DNA of 64,000 bases from Cupriavidus sp. D39 (GCF_026627925.1 NZ_JAPNLE010000007.1:744001-808000), one strand, 5' to 3'; shown: positions 27,885 through 37,849, counted from the stretch's first letter. Program-made: numbers and translations. The notes: a model not told the origin generated them from the sequence alone.

Positions 27885-28460
27885 TTCAAGACCGACTTAA
27901 TGCGTTTTCGACCGACCGGCTGACGGGCATCCGGCGTGGCGTCGAGAAAGAGTCGCTGCGTGTGCGTCGCGCCGGCAGCCTTTCCGTGACGCCTCATCGG
28001 TGGCGCTGGGCTCGGCCTTGACACACGCTTGCATCACCACAGACTTCAGCGAGTCGCAGGTCGAGTTCGTTCGACGAGCCGTAGCGCGCGATCGGAATAG
28101 CCTCATCGGACGGCAGGCCGCAGGGCATGCTCGCCCTCCAGAACATCTCGTCTCCCATCGCGCGGTAGACAAACTGGTGGTGAAAGCGCGAGAGGGTCTC
28201 GGGGACGTCCGCACCCAGCGTCAGCCCGCGCTCTGACGGCCATGTCTGCCGAGTTCAGCGGTTCGCACCTGGATTGCACCCGCTCGCGCAGCGATGCGAA
28301 TCAACGTGCCTGCTCAGCTTGCCTGGTCCGATACCGACTCCGCGCTCTTCCACGGGCTCGCCGAGGCATCGCTTCGCGAGCAGGCGCGGCTCGAAGCGTC
28401 CGACGACGTGCCGTTCGAATTCTTTCGCCAGCACTATCTCTCGCCGTTGCAGTTGCAGCC
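27885..28460 (+). pseudogene. gshA: glutamate-cysteine ligase (gshA) relic with an inverted segment
   Basis: 27885-28065 encodes LAIQDRLNAFSTDRLTGIRR, GVEKESLRV and, after a slip near 27997 (one C missing), [20 protein letters not shown], the start of type 1 glutamate-cysteine ligase. About 28065-28215 is inverted: the minus strand reads [47 protein letters not shown]. After it, the plus strand 28300-28450 reads LAWSDTDSALFHGLAEASLR, EQARLEASDDVPFEFFRQHY, which fits a gshA C-terminus. Most of the catalytic middle is gone. The enzyme makes gamma-glutamylcysteine for glutathione; a DSBA isomerase next door would need glutathione. Confidence 0.65.
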
Positions 28461-28467
28461 ACAGTGC

Positions 28468-28800
28468 CTGAGTTGTCGAAGCGCTGTGTTACACCGTGCA
28501 CGCCTCTCGCGGCACGGCCAACGACATGGCTGATGTTCCAGATGAGCGCGGCCAGCTCGCGCGCCAACGCGACTACCGCGATGTTCCTGCTCTTGCCGCG
28601 CGCTGCCAGCTTGCGATAGCGGCGACATAGCCGCAGCTGCGCGTCCCTGCGCGATCGATGATGGCCTTCGGGATGCCTTCGTGCCGACGCTGGATCTCGA
28701 GGCTCACGCGTGCCGGGGTGCGGGTAGCTCAAGACTGCCTCGACGAGCAGCTTCCTTGCGTAGCTGTTGCCGGTCTTGGTGATATGCGGCTCAAATGCCC
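28468..28800 (-). pseudogene. C-terminal fragment of an IS110-family transposase
   Basis: The minus strand encodes HITKTGNSYARKLLVEAVLS YPHPGT and, after some disturbance, LRLCRRYRKLAARGKSRNIA, VVALARELAALIWNISHVV. This is the C-terminal 'transposase_20' helix-hairpin region and tail of IS110-type recombinases (usually ITKTGNxHARRxLVE ... RLCxRYRxLxARGK). No N-terminal DEDD domain is present. It overlaps the stop codon of the acyl-CoA ligase gene by a few bases. Confidence 0.6.
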
Positions 28801-30338
28801 ACGGACGAAGGTTTCATCGAGCGAATTAATGTGTCCCGCAGCAGCTTCTTCTGAAGCTTTCCCGTGGGCAGGCGCGGAAAATCGAGTACAAACGAGAAGG
28901 ACCGCGGAACCCGTACCGGACCGAGCTTGCTGCGGCAAAGGGCTCTCAACTCCTCAGCTAACGCGTGAGGGGTGCCCGGTTGCCGCTCGACCTGAACCAC
29001 TGCGTGTACCGCTTCCCCGTACTCGTCATCGGGCAGGCCGAAGACAGCCACGTCGAGCACGCGATCATCTGTTACGAGAATGTTCTCTATCTCTTGTGGA
29101 TAGATGTTCACGCCGCCGGATATGATCGTGAAATCGCGGCGGTCCGAGAGGTATAAGTATCCCTCTTCGTCGAGATGGCCTATATCACCGTAGGTCCACC
29201 ACCCCTGTTTGCTTCGGCTCGCCGCAGTTTTGTCGGTATCGTTCCAGTAGGCAAACCTGGCGTCCGACTCAAAGTACACCGTTCCTGTCGAGCCAGAAGC
29301 CACTTCGTTCTCATCGTCGGCAAGGATATGAACGATTCCCTCGACGGCACGACCCACTGACCCCTTGTGAGCGAGCCATTCAAGCGCATTGATCGCACAG
29401 GCGCCGATCCCTTCTGTTCCCGCGTAATATTCCTCCAGGATCGGCCCCCACCATTCGATCATTGCCTCTTTGATATGAATGGGGCAAGGTGCGGCGCCGT
29501 GCATCGCTAAGCGATGACTGGAAAGGTCAAACTGCATGCGCATGCCTGGGTCAAGGCGCAGCAATCGATGGAACATCGTCGGAACCCATAAGCTGTGGGT
29601 AACCCGGAATTTTTCCATGGCATGGAGAGCCTGAACTGCATCAAAGTGCTCCATGACCACAGCGGTACCGCCGAGCGCCAGGGTCGCCGAGACGTTTCGG
29701 TGCGGCGCGGCATGATACAGAGGTGATGTACAGAGATGGACCATGGACGTATCGACGCCCGGCTTGCTGGCAAACGAAGCATCGCGCGGGTCCATGTCAC
29801 GGAACGATATGGGAGGAATCGGCTTGCGCACACCTTTTGGCCGCCCGGTCGTCCCGGACGAGTACATCATCTCCCTGCCACGAGCGGGATCATGGATTGA
29901 TGTCACTGGGCACGCACCAAGCGCGTCCTCGAATCGCTCAAAACCGGGAATATCGCCCCCAAGGGCGAAACATGCTGCGGAACCAAAATCGGCCGCTAAG
30001 AGACCCGCGCTGTTGACGGCGGCCACTGAAACGAACACAGCGCGCGCTCCACAATCGCGCGCGATATAGCGCAGGTCGTCGGCGCTTAACTTGGTTGACG
30101 CCGGCGTAAAAACGACGCCAGCGCGCTGACACCCCCATCCCAGATACAGGAACTCGGGGCAATTCTCGACGCAGAAGAGCACAGCGTCTCCGGTCTTTAT
30201 CCCGGCACTGCGGAGAAGATTGGCAACCCGATTGGCCCCCTCTTCCAGTTGGAAATACGTGATTTCGCGCCCGCCAGGTATGAAGACCGCCGCAATCTTC
30301 TTAGGCATGGTCTGCGCGTAGTGCGATGGATGCGCCAT
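28791..30338 (-). CDS. acyl-CoA synthetase (AMP-forming)
   Basis: 515 residues from ATG 30338 (GAGAGG upstream). Adenylate-forming motifs: MMYSSGTTGRPKGVRKPIPP (P-loop, about residue 160-180), EEYYAGTEGIGAC (A5), WWTYGDIGHLDEEGYLYLSD (A7/A8) and LPTGKLQKKLLRD with the catalytic Lys near the C-terminus. It activates a carboxylic acid to its CoA thioester. Downstream of the enoyl-CoA hydratase relic by nine bases, same direction. It resembles the FadD3-like ligases that start breakdown of unusual acids, but the substrate cannot be told. Confidence 0.9.
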   Translation of the reverse strand: MAHPSHYAQTMPKKIAAVFIPGGREITYFQLEEGANRVANLLRSAGIKTGDAVLFCVENCPEFLYLGWGCQRAGVVFTPASTKLSADDLRYIARDCGARAVFVSVAAVNSAGLLAADFGSAACFALGGDIPGFERFEDALGACPVTSIHDPARGREMMYSSGTTGRPKGVRKPIPPISFRDMDPRDASFASKPGVDTSMVHLCTSPLYHAAPHRNVSATLALGGTAVVMEHFDAVQALHAMEKFRVTHSLWVPTMFHRLLRLDPGMRMQFDLSSHRLAMHGAAPCPIHIKEAMIEWWGPILEEYYAGTEGIGACAINALEWLAHKGSVGRAVEGIVHILADDENEVASGSTGTVYFESDARFAYWNDTDKTAASRSKQGWWTYGDIGHLDEEGYLYLSDRRDFTIISGGVNIYPQEIENILVTDDRVLDVAVFGLPDDEYGEAVHAVVQVERQPGTPHALAEELRALCRSKLGPVRVPRSFSFVLDFPRLPTGKLQKKLLRDTLIRSMKPSSVGI

Positions 30339-30346
30339 GTCGCCTC

Positions 30347-30907
30347 TCAAGAGAAAAGGGGGAAGCCAGGCGCACGACGCTCGAAAAAGGCCGCGAAAGC
30401 ATTCTTGCGTTCGGCGGACCTGAGACGGATGGAAAACTCTGGCAGTTTGAGGTCGATAGGATCGAGCTTTCCCTCATCTTCACTTCTGCGAATGAGGGAA
30501 CGCATTGCCCGAATCGCGCCAGGGTCCATCGTGTGCTCTAACGCTGTTCCCGCGAGAATGTCGATCAGGCCGCATTCAGCCTCGTCTTGCGCGGTGCAGG
30601 GCTCGCCAAGCAGAAGCAACTCAGTCGCCTTAGGCGTCCCGACGTTGTTCGGCGGCAATTGACTTGACCCGAACTCCGGGCAAAGTCCCAAGCTCGATGT
30701 TGCCTCTGAGGCATCGTCATTTCCGCTCGTGAATGCTTCTTCGCTGTCGTGTATCACCACAGCGCGAACTTCGCCGCGCCTGCCTGCGTCTCTGATTGAC
30801 TCAGCAAGGGTTCCGTGCCTATCGAAAGTGATGGCATTCTTCCGGTCTGGTCTGTTAAGGCCAATGAGCATGACGCCACGGTCTGCTACAAGCTTCTATG
30901 TGCTTCA
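30347..30907 (-). pseudogene. enoyl-CoA hydratase/isomerase relic, frameshifted and with internal deletion
   Basis: ATG 30907 (TAGGAGACCGCA upstream) starts MKHIEA; a slip near 30888 leads to GVMLIGLNRPDRKNAITFDR and VVIHDSEEAFTSGNDD. Then the text jumps to LGLCPEFGSSQ and GTPKATELLLLGEPCTAQDE, AECGLIDI. About 70 residues are missing between SGNDD and LGLCPEF, including the second oxyanion-hole segment (normally GPAVGIGTT) of crotonases. The C-terminal helices are present. It was probably the hydratase partner of the ligase downstream. Confidence 0.72.
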
Positions 30908-31219
30908 TTGCGGTCTCCTAAACACCGCGCCGATTTGCATCGACTTGAGAAGGTCGCCAGCCCGTTATAGGCGACGATGGGTATTGCACGATGGATACCG
31001 AGCCATCCATGCGGGCTCGGCCTCACTCGCTTTGCCACTATTGACCAGGCGGTCGAGGGTGCTGCTCACCGTAGCCAGTCCTTTCTGGATGGCGGCTGCG
31101 CCGATGTTCGAGCAGCACCACATCGAGCCCTGCCGCTACGTCTTGACGGCATGGCGCAATCGAAGGAGGCGGCCACCTGGGCGGGCTGAGGCCGGTTCGT
31201 CGACCGTCAGCACATGCGG
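30908..31219. other. intergenic, nothing recognised
   Basis: About 310 bp between the hydratase relic and pntB. No gene, operator palindrome or clear terminator is visible. Confidence 0.4.
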
Positions 31220-32689
31220 CTATCCCGCGGCCTTGACCATGTCCTCGACCACCTTCTTGGCGTCGCCGAATACCATCATGGTCTTGTCCATGTAGAACAG
31301 CTCGTTATCGAGGCCCGCGTAGCCGGCCGCCATCGAGCGTTTGTTCACGATGATGGTCTTGGCCTTGTACGCCTCCAGGATCGGCATGCCGGCGATCGGA
31401 GAGTTCGGGTCGGTCTTGGCCGCCGGGTTAACCACGTCGTTGGCGCCCAGCACCAGCACCACGTCAGCCTGGCCGAACTCGCTGTTGATGTCTTCCATCT
31501 CGAACACCTGGTCGTAAGGCACTTCGGCCTCGGCCAACAGCACGTTCATGTGGCCCGGCATGCGGCCTGCCACCGGATGGATCGCATACTTTACCGTCAC
31601 GCCGTGCTCCGTCAGCTTCTCGGTAAGTTCCTTGAGCGCATGCTGGGCGCGCGCCACCGCCAGGCCATAGCCCGGCACGATGACCACCGTCTCGGCATTG
31701 CTCATCAGGAAAGACGCGTCATCCGCCGAACCCGACTTGACGTTGCGCTGCTCGGCGCTGCCGCTGGCCGCGGCCGTCGCCGCACCGCCGAAGCCGCCCA
31801 GGATCACGTTGAAGAACGAGCGGTTCATGGCCTTGCACATGATGTACGACAGAATCGCACCGCTCGATCCCACCAGCGATCCGGCGATGATCAGCATCGG
31901 GTTGTTCAGGGAGAAGCCGATGCCGGCCGCCGCCCAGCCCGAGTACGAGTTCAGCATCGACACCACCACCGGCATGTCCGCGCCGCCGATCGGGATGATG
32001 ATCAGGACACCGAGCACGAAGGCGATCGCCAGCATCAGCAGGAACGGCTGCCAGTTCTGCGTGAGGAAGAACGCCACGCCAAAGCCGAACATCGCCACGG
32101 CCAGCGCCAGGTTCAGCATGTGCTGGCCAGCGAAGACCACCGGCGCGCCTTGGAACAGGCGGAACTTGTAGCGCCCGGCGAGCTTGCCGAACGCGATCAC
32201 CGAGCCCGAGAACGTGATGGCACCGACGAAGCAGCCGATGAACAGCTCGACGCGGTTGCCCATCGGGATCGCATGCGAGCCCGCCGTGCTGATGCCGAAG
32301 GCCGCTGGCTCGGCGACTGCCGCCACCGCGATGAACACCGCCGCCAGGCCGATCAGCGAGTGCATCGCCGCGACCAGCTCAGGCATCTTGGTCATCTCGA
32401 CCTTCTTCGCCACGTAGGCGCCGGTGCCGCCGCCTACCACCAGCGCGCCGAGAATCAGCGCCAGGCCCGTGCCGACCGATGACTGGCCAGCGCCGGCGGG
32501 AAGGAATTCCTGCTTGAGCTTGACGATCAGCGCCACGGTGGTCGCTGCGGCGATCGCCATGCCGGCCATACCAAAAGCATTGCCCTTGCGGGCCGAGGCC
32601 GGGTGCGACAGGCCCTTGAGCGCCTGGATGAAGCAGACCGAGGCGGACAGGTAAAACAGCGTTACCGAGTTCATGGACAGAAAGTTCAT
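31220..32689 (-). CDS. pntB: NAD(P) transhydrogenase beta subunit
   Basis: 489 residues. N-terminal half: about eight membrane helices (FLSMNSVTLFYLSASVCFIQ, ASGSTGTVYF-free; GGADMPVVVSMLNSYSGWAA is the conserved dII loop). C-terminal domain III binds NADP(H): VIVPGYGLAVARAQHALKEL, HPVAGRMPGHMNVLLAEAEV, VLGANDVVNPAAKTDPNSPI and SMAAGYAGLDNELFY. It couples hydride transfer from NADH to NADP+ to proton entry. Its start overlaps pntAb by four bases. The operon could supply NADPH for the reductive steps of the island (inference). Confidence 0.95.
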   Translation of the reverse strand: MNFLSMNSVTLFYLSASVCFIQALKGLSHPASARKGNAFGMAGMAIAAATTVALIVKLKQEFLPAGAGQSSVGTGLALILGALVVGGGTGAYVAKKVEMTKMPELVAAMHSLIGLAAVFIAVAAVAEPAAFGISTAGSHAIPMGNRVELFIGCFVGAITFSGSVIAFGKLAGRYKFRLFQGAPVVFAGQHMLNLALAVAMFGFGVAFFLTQNWQPFLLMLAIAFVLGVLIIIPIGGADMPVVVSMLNSYSGWAAAGIGFSLNNPMLIIAGSLVGSSGAILSYIMCKAMNRSFFNVILGGFGGAATAAASGSAEQRNVKSGSADDASFLMSNAETVVIVPGYGLAVARAQHALKELTEKLTEHGVTVKYAIHPVAGRMPGHMNVLLAEAEVPYDQVFEMEDINSEFGQADVVLVLGANDVVNPAAKTDPNSPIAGMPILEAYKAKTIIVNKRSMAAGYAGLDNELFYMDKTMMVFGDAKKVVEDMVKAAG

Positions 32690-33042
32690 CGCGCCGCCTC
32701 CGCCACAAGGTCATCGGCCACGGACTTGGTACTAGCCTGCGGCGCAGCCTTGGGTGCCTTCTTCCGGAACATCTCCAGCATCCGCTGGGTCACCATGAAT
32801 CCGCCGAACACATTGACCGCGGCCAGCGCCACGGCCAGCGTGCCCATGATGCGGCCGGTGGGGCCTTCGGTAAGGCCTGCGGCCAGCATCGCGCCGACGA
32901 TGATGATGGCCGAGATTGCATTGGTCACGGCCATCAGAGGCGTATGCAGAGCGGGCGTGACCGTCCAGACCACGTGGTAGCCCACATAGATCGCGAGCAC
33001 GAAGATGATCAGGTTGATTACCGTGTGGTTCACCATTTCCAT
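32686..33042 (-). CDS. pntAB: NAD(P) transhydrogenase alpha subunit, membrane part
   Basis: 118 residues with three or four membrane helices: LIIFVLAIYVGYHVVWTVTP, then LHTPLMAVTNAISAIIIVGA, the conserved segment of domain II in the split alpha subunit, and INVFGGFMVTQRMLEMFRKK-like end (VNVFGGFMVTQRML). A split alpha subunit (Aa plus Ab) is usual in Burkholderiales and Rhodospirillum. It lies ten bases after pntAa and overlaps pntB. Confidence 0.93.
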   Translation of the reverse strand: MEMVNHTVINLIIFVLAIYVGYHVVWTVTPALHTPLMAVTNAISAIIIVGAMLAAGLTEGPTGRIMGTLAVALAAVNVFGGFMVTQRMLEMFRKKAPKAAPQASTKSVADDLVAEAAR

Positions 33043-33052
33043 TAATGTCTCC

Positions 33053-34171
33053 TTAACTGGCCAATGCCATCTTGTCGCGCCGGGTCATCAGGCAGGCCTC
33101 GACAATGTCGTCTTCCAGGTTGATGGAGAGCTTGCCTTCCTTGTCGATGATGAGCTTAAGGAAGTCGAGCACGTTGCGCGCGTATAGCGCCGAGGCGTCG
33201 GCCGCCACCATGCTGGCTAGGTTGGTATGGCCAACCAGCACCACGCCATGCCGCTCGACCACCTGGTCGGCCACCGTCAGCGGGCAATTGCCGCCTTGCG
33301 CGGCGGCCAGGTCGACTACCACTGAGCCGGGTTTCATCGCCATCACGGTCTCTTCCTTGAGCAACACCGGCGCCGGGCGGCCCGGAATCAGCGCGGTGGT
33401 GATCACGATGTCGGCTTGGCTGGCACGCTGGTGCACCAGCTCCGCCTGGCGGCGCATCCAGTCGGCCGGCATGGGGCGGGCATAGCCTCCCGCGCCCTGC
33501 GCGATCTCGCGCTCCTCCTCGGTCTCGAAGGGCACGTCGAGGAACTTGGCGCCGAGCGACTCGATCTGTTCCTTGACCGCTGGGCGCACGTCGGAGGCCT
33601 CGATCACCGCGCCCAGGCGCTTGGCCGTGGCAATCGCCTGCAGGCCAGCAACGCCGGCGCCGAGAATCAGCAAGCGCGCGGCCTTGACGGTGCCGGCCGC
33701 GGTCATCAGCATCGGCATGAAGCGCTGGTAGTGGTCGGCGGCTTCGAGCACTGCCTTGTAGCCGGCGATGTTGGCCTGCGACGAAAGTACGTCCATGCTC
33801 TGCGCGCGCGTGGTGCGGGGTGCCGCCTCGAGCGCGAAGGCGACGATGCCGGCCGCAGCCATACGCGCGTTGTTTTCGGCGTCGAAGGGATTGAGCATGC
33901 CGACCAGGGTGGCACCGGGCTTCATCTGGCCGAGTTCGGCCTCGTCCGGCGCGCGCACCTTCAGCACCAGTTCGACGCCGAGTGCCTGCGCGGCGGTGCC
34001 GATGCGGGCGCCCGCGGCCTCATAGGCCGAGTCCGGCTGGCTTGCCCTGACTCCGGCGCCCGCTTGGACAATGACTTCGTGACCTTGCGCGACGTATTTC
34101 TTGACCGTCTCGGGCGTGGCGGCAACACGGGTCTCGCCGGCCCGCGTCTCCTGCGGGATACCGATTTGCAT
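33053..34171 (-). CDS. pntAA: NAD(P) transhydrogenase alpha subunit, NAD-binding part
   Basis: 372 residues. It has the alanine dehydrogenase/PntA N-terminal domain (MQIGIPQETRAGETRVAATP) and the Rossmann domain with LLILGAGVAGLQAIATAKRL, GAVIEASDVRPAVKEQIESL and GGYARPMPADWMRRQAELV. It binds NAD(H) on the cytoplasmic side (domain I). AAGGAGACGAG precedes the ATG. First gene of the pntAa-Ab-B operon; no operator like those of the TetR regulon is seen upstream. Confidence 0.95.
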   Translation of the reverse strand: MQIGIPQETRAGETRVAATPETVKKYVAQGHEVIVQAGAGVRASQPDSAYEAAGARIGTAAQALGVELVLKVRAPDEAELGQMKPGATLVGMLNPFDAENNARMAAAGIVAFALEAAPRTTRAQSMDVLSSQANIAGYKAVLEAADHYQRFMPMLMTAAGTVKAARLLILGAGVAGLQAIATAKRLGAVIEASDVRPAVKEQIESLGAKFLDVPFETEEEREIAQGAGGYARPMPADWMRRQAELVHQRASQADIVITTALIPGRPAPVLLKEETVMAMKPGSVVVDLAAAQGGNCPLTVADQVVERHGVVLVGHTNLASMVAADASALYARNVLDFLKLIIDKEGKLSINLEDDIVEACLMTRRDKMALAS

Positions 34172-34322
34172 CTCGTCTCCTTATGATGTTCGTTCCTGGA
34201 GTGGTACCCGGCGGGGCCAGCCTTCCATTCTAGATTTTGCTGCCCTCTTGAGAGCCATGGTTGTCGCTCACCGTGCGTGCACGCTTCCCCACCATCTTGA
34301 GGCGCCGTTGGCAACGGTTCGC

Positions 34323-34946
34323 TTACCTTAGTCGTGCTTTCGCATTCTCAATCTCCTCCTCCAAATCCCGCAACTGATCCTTCCCAAAAAACATCCCGTC
34401 GCCGACAAAGAAGGTCGGAGAGCCAAACGCACCGCGTTCGAATGAGTTCTGGGTATTCGCCAGCAAGATCTGCTTGACCTCGGGATCCGCAATGCGGGCT
34501 TCGAAGCCTTTTCCGTCCAAACCGGCGACATCCAGGGCTGCCGAGATGACGGCGGGATCATCCATCTTCAAACCTTGCTCCCACATGTTTGCGAACACGG
34601 AATTTACGTAGGGCATAAAGGTGCCGTTCTTCTGGGCAGCCACAGCCCCGCGCATGATCTGCAATGTATTGACGGGCCAAAATGGATTGTCCCGATAGGC
34701 GGTCAGTCCGTGCTTGGTGATGAAGCGCTGGATCTCTAAACGCCCAAACTCCGGCTTGTTCTTGATACCCGCAAAAGCCTCCGCGGGAGAACGATTCCCC
34801 GTTAGCCTGAACAGCCCCCCAAGAAGCACCGGAATATATTCGAACTGGACGTCCTGCCGTGCCTCAATACTCGGAATGACTTTGTGGCTAAGGTAGGAAT
34901 TCGGGCTGCCGAAATCAAAGTGGAACTGAACTCGTACGCCGCTCAT
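34323..34946 (-). CDS. DSBA-family isomerase (2-hydroxychromene-2-carboxylate isomerase-like)
   Basis: 207 residues. QFHFDFGSPNSYLSHKVIPS replaces the thioredoxin CxxC with SPNS, the hallmark of glutathione-dependent isomerases (NahD, kappa-class GST). NPFWPVNTLQIMRGAV and FERGAFGSPTFFVGDGMFFG (with the GxPTFFV cis-Pro loop) follow. NahD isomerises 2-hydroxychromene-2-carboxylate in naphthalene breakdown; here the substrate is unknown. The intact gene is transcribed alone on the minus strand; a scrambled paralogue is at 27223. Confidence 0.88.
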   Translation of the reverse strand: MSGVRVQFHFDFGSPNSYLSHKVIPSIEARQDVQFEYIPVLLGGLFRLTGNRSPAEAFAGIKNKPEFGRLEIQRFITKHGLTAYRDNPFWPVNTLQIMRGAVAAQKNGTFMPYVNSVFANMWEQGLKMDDPAVISAALDVAGLDGKGFEARIADPEVKQILLANTQNSFERGAFGSPTFFVGDGMFFGKDQLRDLEEEIENAKARLR

Positions 34947-35382
34947 GGTGTCTCCTAATATATGACGTGGTGAAATTTGGGTGGAACGTTTAGCAAAGCC
35001 CGATTACCTGTTGCGGATCTGACGAAGGATGCTCCACGATCCCTGTCGAAATCGGCCCACGCTCTGCTAGCGCGGTCATACAGCCTGCCCAGGTACGGGA
35101 CTCACCGACAACAAGTGCTGGTGAGTAGATCGGGCAGCTTCGAATTTTCCTCGCGCATCGTCTGCCGATTCCGCCGCTACCGTGATGACACCTGCCAGTT
35201 CGAGATTAGCGTTTAATACAAAGAGGGAGAATATCTGTGCTGCCTTCTGCGAAACGTCATCATTTCCAAACGCCGTGTCTTTCATTGCTATCCCCGGTTG
35301 GATCCTCTGTATGGTGGCATCGCAATCGCCGCGATACCGGTTATAGATCTGAGGTGACCGAAAACCGTGTTCCAATGGCGAT
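34947..35382 (-). other. 436-bp gap with one doubtful small reading frame
   Basis: On the minus strand 35285-35076 could encode a 69-residue peptide starting MKDTAFGNDDVSQKAAQIFS with a weak GGGGAT before ATG. I do not recognise it. Nothing else is seen here; no AACGATCGTT operator. Confidence 0.25.
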
Positions 35383-36566
35383 TTACGCTACCTCGAACAG
35401 CCCCGCTGCCCCCATTCCACCACCGACACACATCGTGACGACAACGTATTTCTCTCCACGGCGTTTGCCCTCGATCAGGGCGTGACCCACAAGCCTTGCA
35501 CCCGTCATGCCATACGGGTGCCCGATGGAAATCCCGCCACCATTCACATTCAATCGGTCCGGATCGATTCCAAGGCGATCGCGACAGTAAAGAACCTGGC
35601 ACGCGAACGCTTCATTCAGTTCCCACAGACCGATATCGCTAACCTTCAACCCATGCCGCTCCAGGAGTTTCGGGACCGCAAAAACCGGGCCAATACCCAT
35701 TTCCTCGGGCGCACAGCCCGCCACCGCGATGCCGCGGTAGATGCCAAGAGGCTGCAATCCGCGCCGCTCGGCCAGGCGGCGATCCATCAGGACCGAGGCC
35801 GAGGCACCATCCGAAAGCTGACTTGCGTTTCCTCCGGTGACGACGCCGCGGTCGATGACTGTCCTGAGCTTTGCCAACCCCTCCACCGTTGTGTCGGGAC
35901 GGTTCCCTTCGTCGCGGTCCAGTAGCACGTCACGGAAACTGATCTCCCCTGTCTCCCTATCCTGGATCGCCATGGAGGTTTGGAAGGGTACAATTTCGGC
36001 TGCAAAGCGGCCCCTCTCCTGGGCAAGCGCCGTACGGCGCTGTGATTCCGCCGCGTAAACATCCTGCGCCTCTCGGGAAATGCCATACCGCCCCGCGACG
36101 AGTTCAGCGGTCTGCAGCATCGGCATATAGGCATGTGGAACCCGCTCAATCAATTCCGTGTCGGCCGCACTCGTCATCCATTCGACAAAACGGTCCTGAA
36201 CCAACGAGATGCTCTCTTGCCCCCTGCCACCACCACGTCCATCTCGTCCACAATGATTTGCTTTGCTGCGGTGGCCATCGCCATCAAGCCAGAGGCGCAT
36301 TGCCGGTCGATGGACTGACCCGCGACGTTGACCGGAAGTCCGCCGGCTAGCGCGCCAAGACGGCCAATGTTCATGCCGGCCGTGCCTCCCGGCATCGAGG
36401 TACCGATCACTACATCCTCAATCTCTTCCGCGGCGATTCCGGCACGCTGAACCGCATGCGATATGACGTGCCCCATGAGGGTCGGCGACTTTGTGTTGTT
36501 CAGCGAACCCTTATAGGCGCGACCGATCCCGGTCCGTGCCGTCGAGACAATGACTGCTTCCCTCAT
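35383..36566 (-). pseudogene. acetyl-CoA C-acyltransferase (thiolase), one base missing
   Basis: ATG 36566 (CAAGAGGGCAGC) starts MREAVIVSTARTGIGRAYKG. The acylated Cys is in [14 protein letters not shown] (about residue 89). At 36220-36224 five C (G on the coding strand) stand where six give [20 protein letters not shown] and join the rest of the protein, which carries [20 protein letters not shown], the active His in [16 protein letters not shown] and the second Cys in [11 protein letters not shown]. Repaired length about 394 residues, all catalytic residues present. It carries out thiolytic cleavage at the end of a beta-oxidation round. It lies downstream of the SDR at 36738 in the same direction. 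Confidence 0.85.
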
Positions 36567-36737
36567 GCTGCCCTCTTGATGATGTGAATACCGGGGTAGA
36601 CATCCCGCTATGACCGCGTCTCTCTCTGACGCATCGCTAAGCTGGGCCACCAACAGACGGAATGGAAAATTTCTTCGGATGGCAAGGCATTGCGATCGTG
36701 CGGAAGCGGTCTCTATCCCATTGGTTAGACGTTTTGA

Positions 36738-37472
36738 TTACCAGGTCTCAGTCCAGGGACGCAGGTCGAGTTCAAAGGTCCAGGCGTCGCGTGGTTGCGA
36801 ATGAAGGTACCAGTAGTTCTGCGCGATATGCTCCGGATTCAGGATGCCATCCTGGTCTTTCAATGCATAACGATCCGGAAAATTGGTGCGGATAAAGTCA
36901 GTGTCGATCGCGCCGTCCACCACAATATGGGCCACATGGATGTTCTTCGAGCCGAGTTCGCGGGCCATGCTTTGCGCAAGCGCGCGAAGCGCATGCTTGG
37001 CACCCGCAAACGCGGCATAGTTTTCCTTGCCTCGCAGACCCGCAGTAGCGCCGGTAAAGAGAATCGTGCCGCGTTGACGCTGTACCATGCGCTTGGCAAC
37101 TTCCCTTGCGTTCAGAAATCCTGCAAAGCAGGCCATCTCCCAGATCTTGAAGTACTTTCGCGCTGTCTCCTCAAGGATGGAAGAAGGCACATTGGCGCCA
37201 ATGTTAAATACGAGAACGTCAATTGGGCCGATCTCGGACTCAATCTTGTCGATGAGGGCGACCACCTCCTCCTCCTTGCGCGCGTCCGTGCCAAACGCGT
37301 AGGCGATTCCGCCGGCATCGTGAATGGAGTCAACCAGCGGTTGGAGCTTGTCCGCTGTACGACGCGTCACACAAGCGACCATGCCTTCCGCGGCGAAACG
37401 CTTGGCGATTGCACCACCCGTGGAGTCCCCCGCTCCGATCACGAGCGCGACCCTCTGCTCTCTGACATCCAT
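36738..37472 (-). CDS. atypical SDR (paralogue 3), intact
   Basis: 244 residues from ATG 37472, with AAAGGAGACGGTG upstream; the in-frame ATG 37493 is inside the operator and has no ribosome binding site. Nucleotide motif VIGAGDSTGGAIAKRFAAEG, then RRTADKLQPLVDSI, VFNIGANVPSSILEETARKY, GTILFTGATAGLRG and AAFAGAKHALRALAQSMARE. The usual catalytic Tyr of YxxxK is Phe (FAGAK) and the Ser of SS is in TGA. So it may bind NAD(P) but catalyse differently from classical SDRs. It is very close to the gene at 25394. Operator 3 covers its promoter. Confidence 0.88.
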   Translation of the reverse strand: MDVREQRVALVIGAGDSTGGAIAKRFAAEGMVACVTRRTADKLQPLVDSIHDAGGIAYAFGTDARKEEEVVALIDKIESEIGPIDVLVFNIGANVPSSILEETARKYFKIWEMACFAGFLNAREVAKRMVQRQRGTILFTGATAGLRGKENYAAFAGAKHALRALAQSMARELGSKNIHVAHIVVDGAIDTDFIRTNFPDRYALKDQDGILNPEHIAQNYWYLHSQPRDAWTFELDLRPWTETW

Positions 37473-37492
37473 CACCGTCTCCTTTATTAACA

Positions 37493-37541
37493 AACGATCG
37501 TTTAGTAACGAAAGAGTACTTCACCCCCGTGCAGGAGTCAA
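37493..37541 (-). promoter_or_regulatory. promoter with TetR-type operator 3
   Basis: On the minus strand TTGACT (37541-37536), 17 bp, TACTCT (37518-37513), and the palindrome AACGATCGTT (37502-37493; wider CTAAACGATCGTTTG) where transcription starts. Spacing to the -10 is the same as in operator 2. Confidence 0.75.
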
Positions 37542-37849
37542 GGGCGACTTACCCTAACGCACCTACAACGAAAAAGTTCAGGAGCACGCTGTGCGCGGCA
37601 CGCGAAGTGGCGAGGATGGTAAGGATGAAAGAAGAAAAGCCGCGACGGCACTTGGCTGTATGGCTTCGCGCGCCGGGGCCCGAAGCGGAAGCATCGACAG
37701 CACGTGCGGTGCGGCCCGGTTCGGCAGTCGAAGCCGTCGCAATGAAAGCGCGGTACCGCGGCATGCACGCACATATCTGCGCGCATCGAGAAGAACTCAC
37801 AAGGGCGCAGAACTGCGCCCGGAGGAGGTGGGTGCTACATCGGCACCGC
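37542..37849. other. intergenic, nothing recognised
   Basis: About 300 bp between the SDR promoter and the end of the tetR gene; no gene or hairpin terminator recognised. Confidence 0.35.

Noticed and set aside
31214..32482. A 422-codon plus-strand open frame opposite pntB
   Set aside because: The product is a low-complexity His/Arg/Asp-rich text; pntB on the other strand has full family homology.
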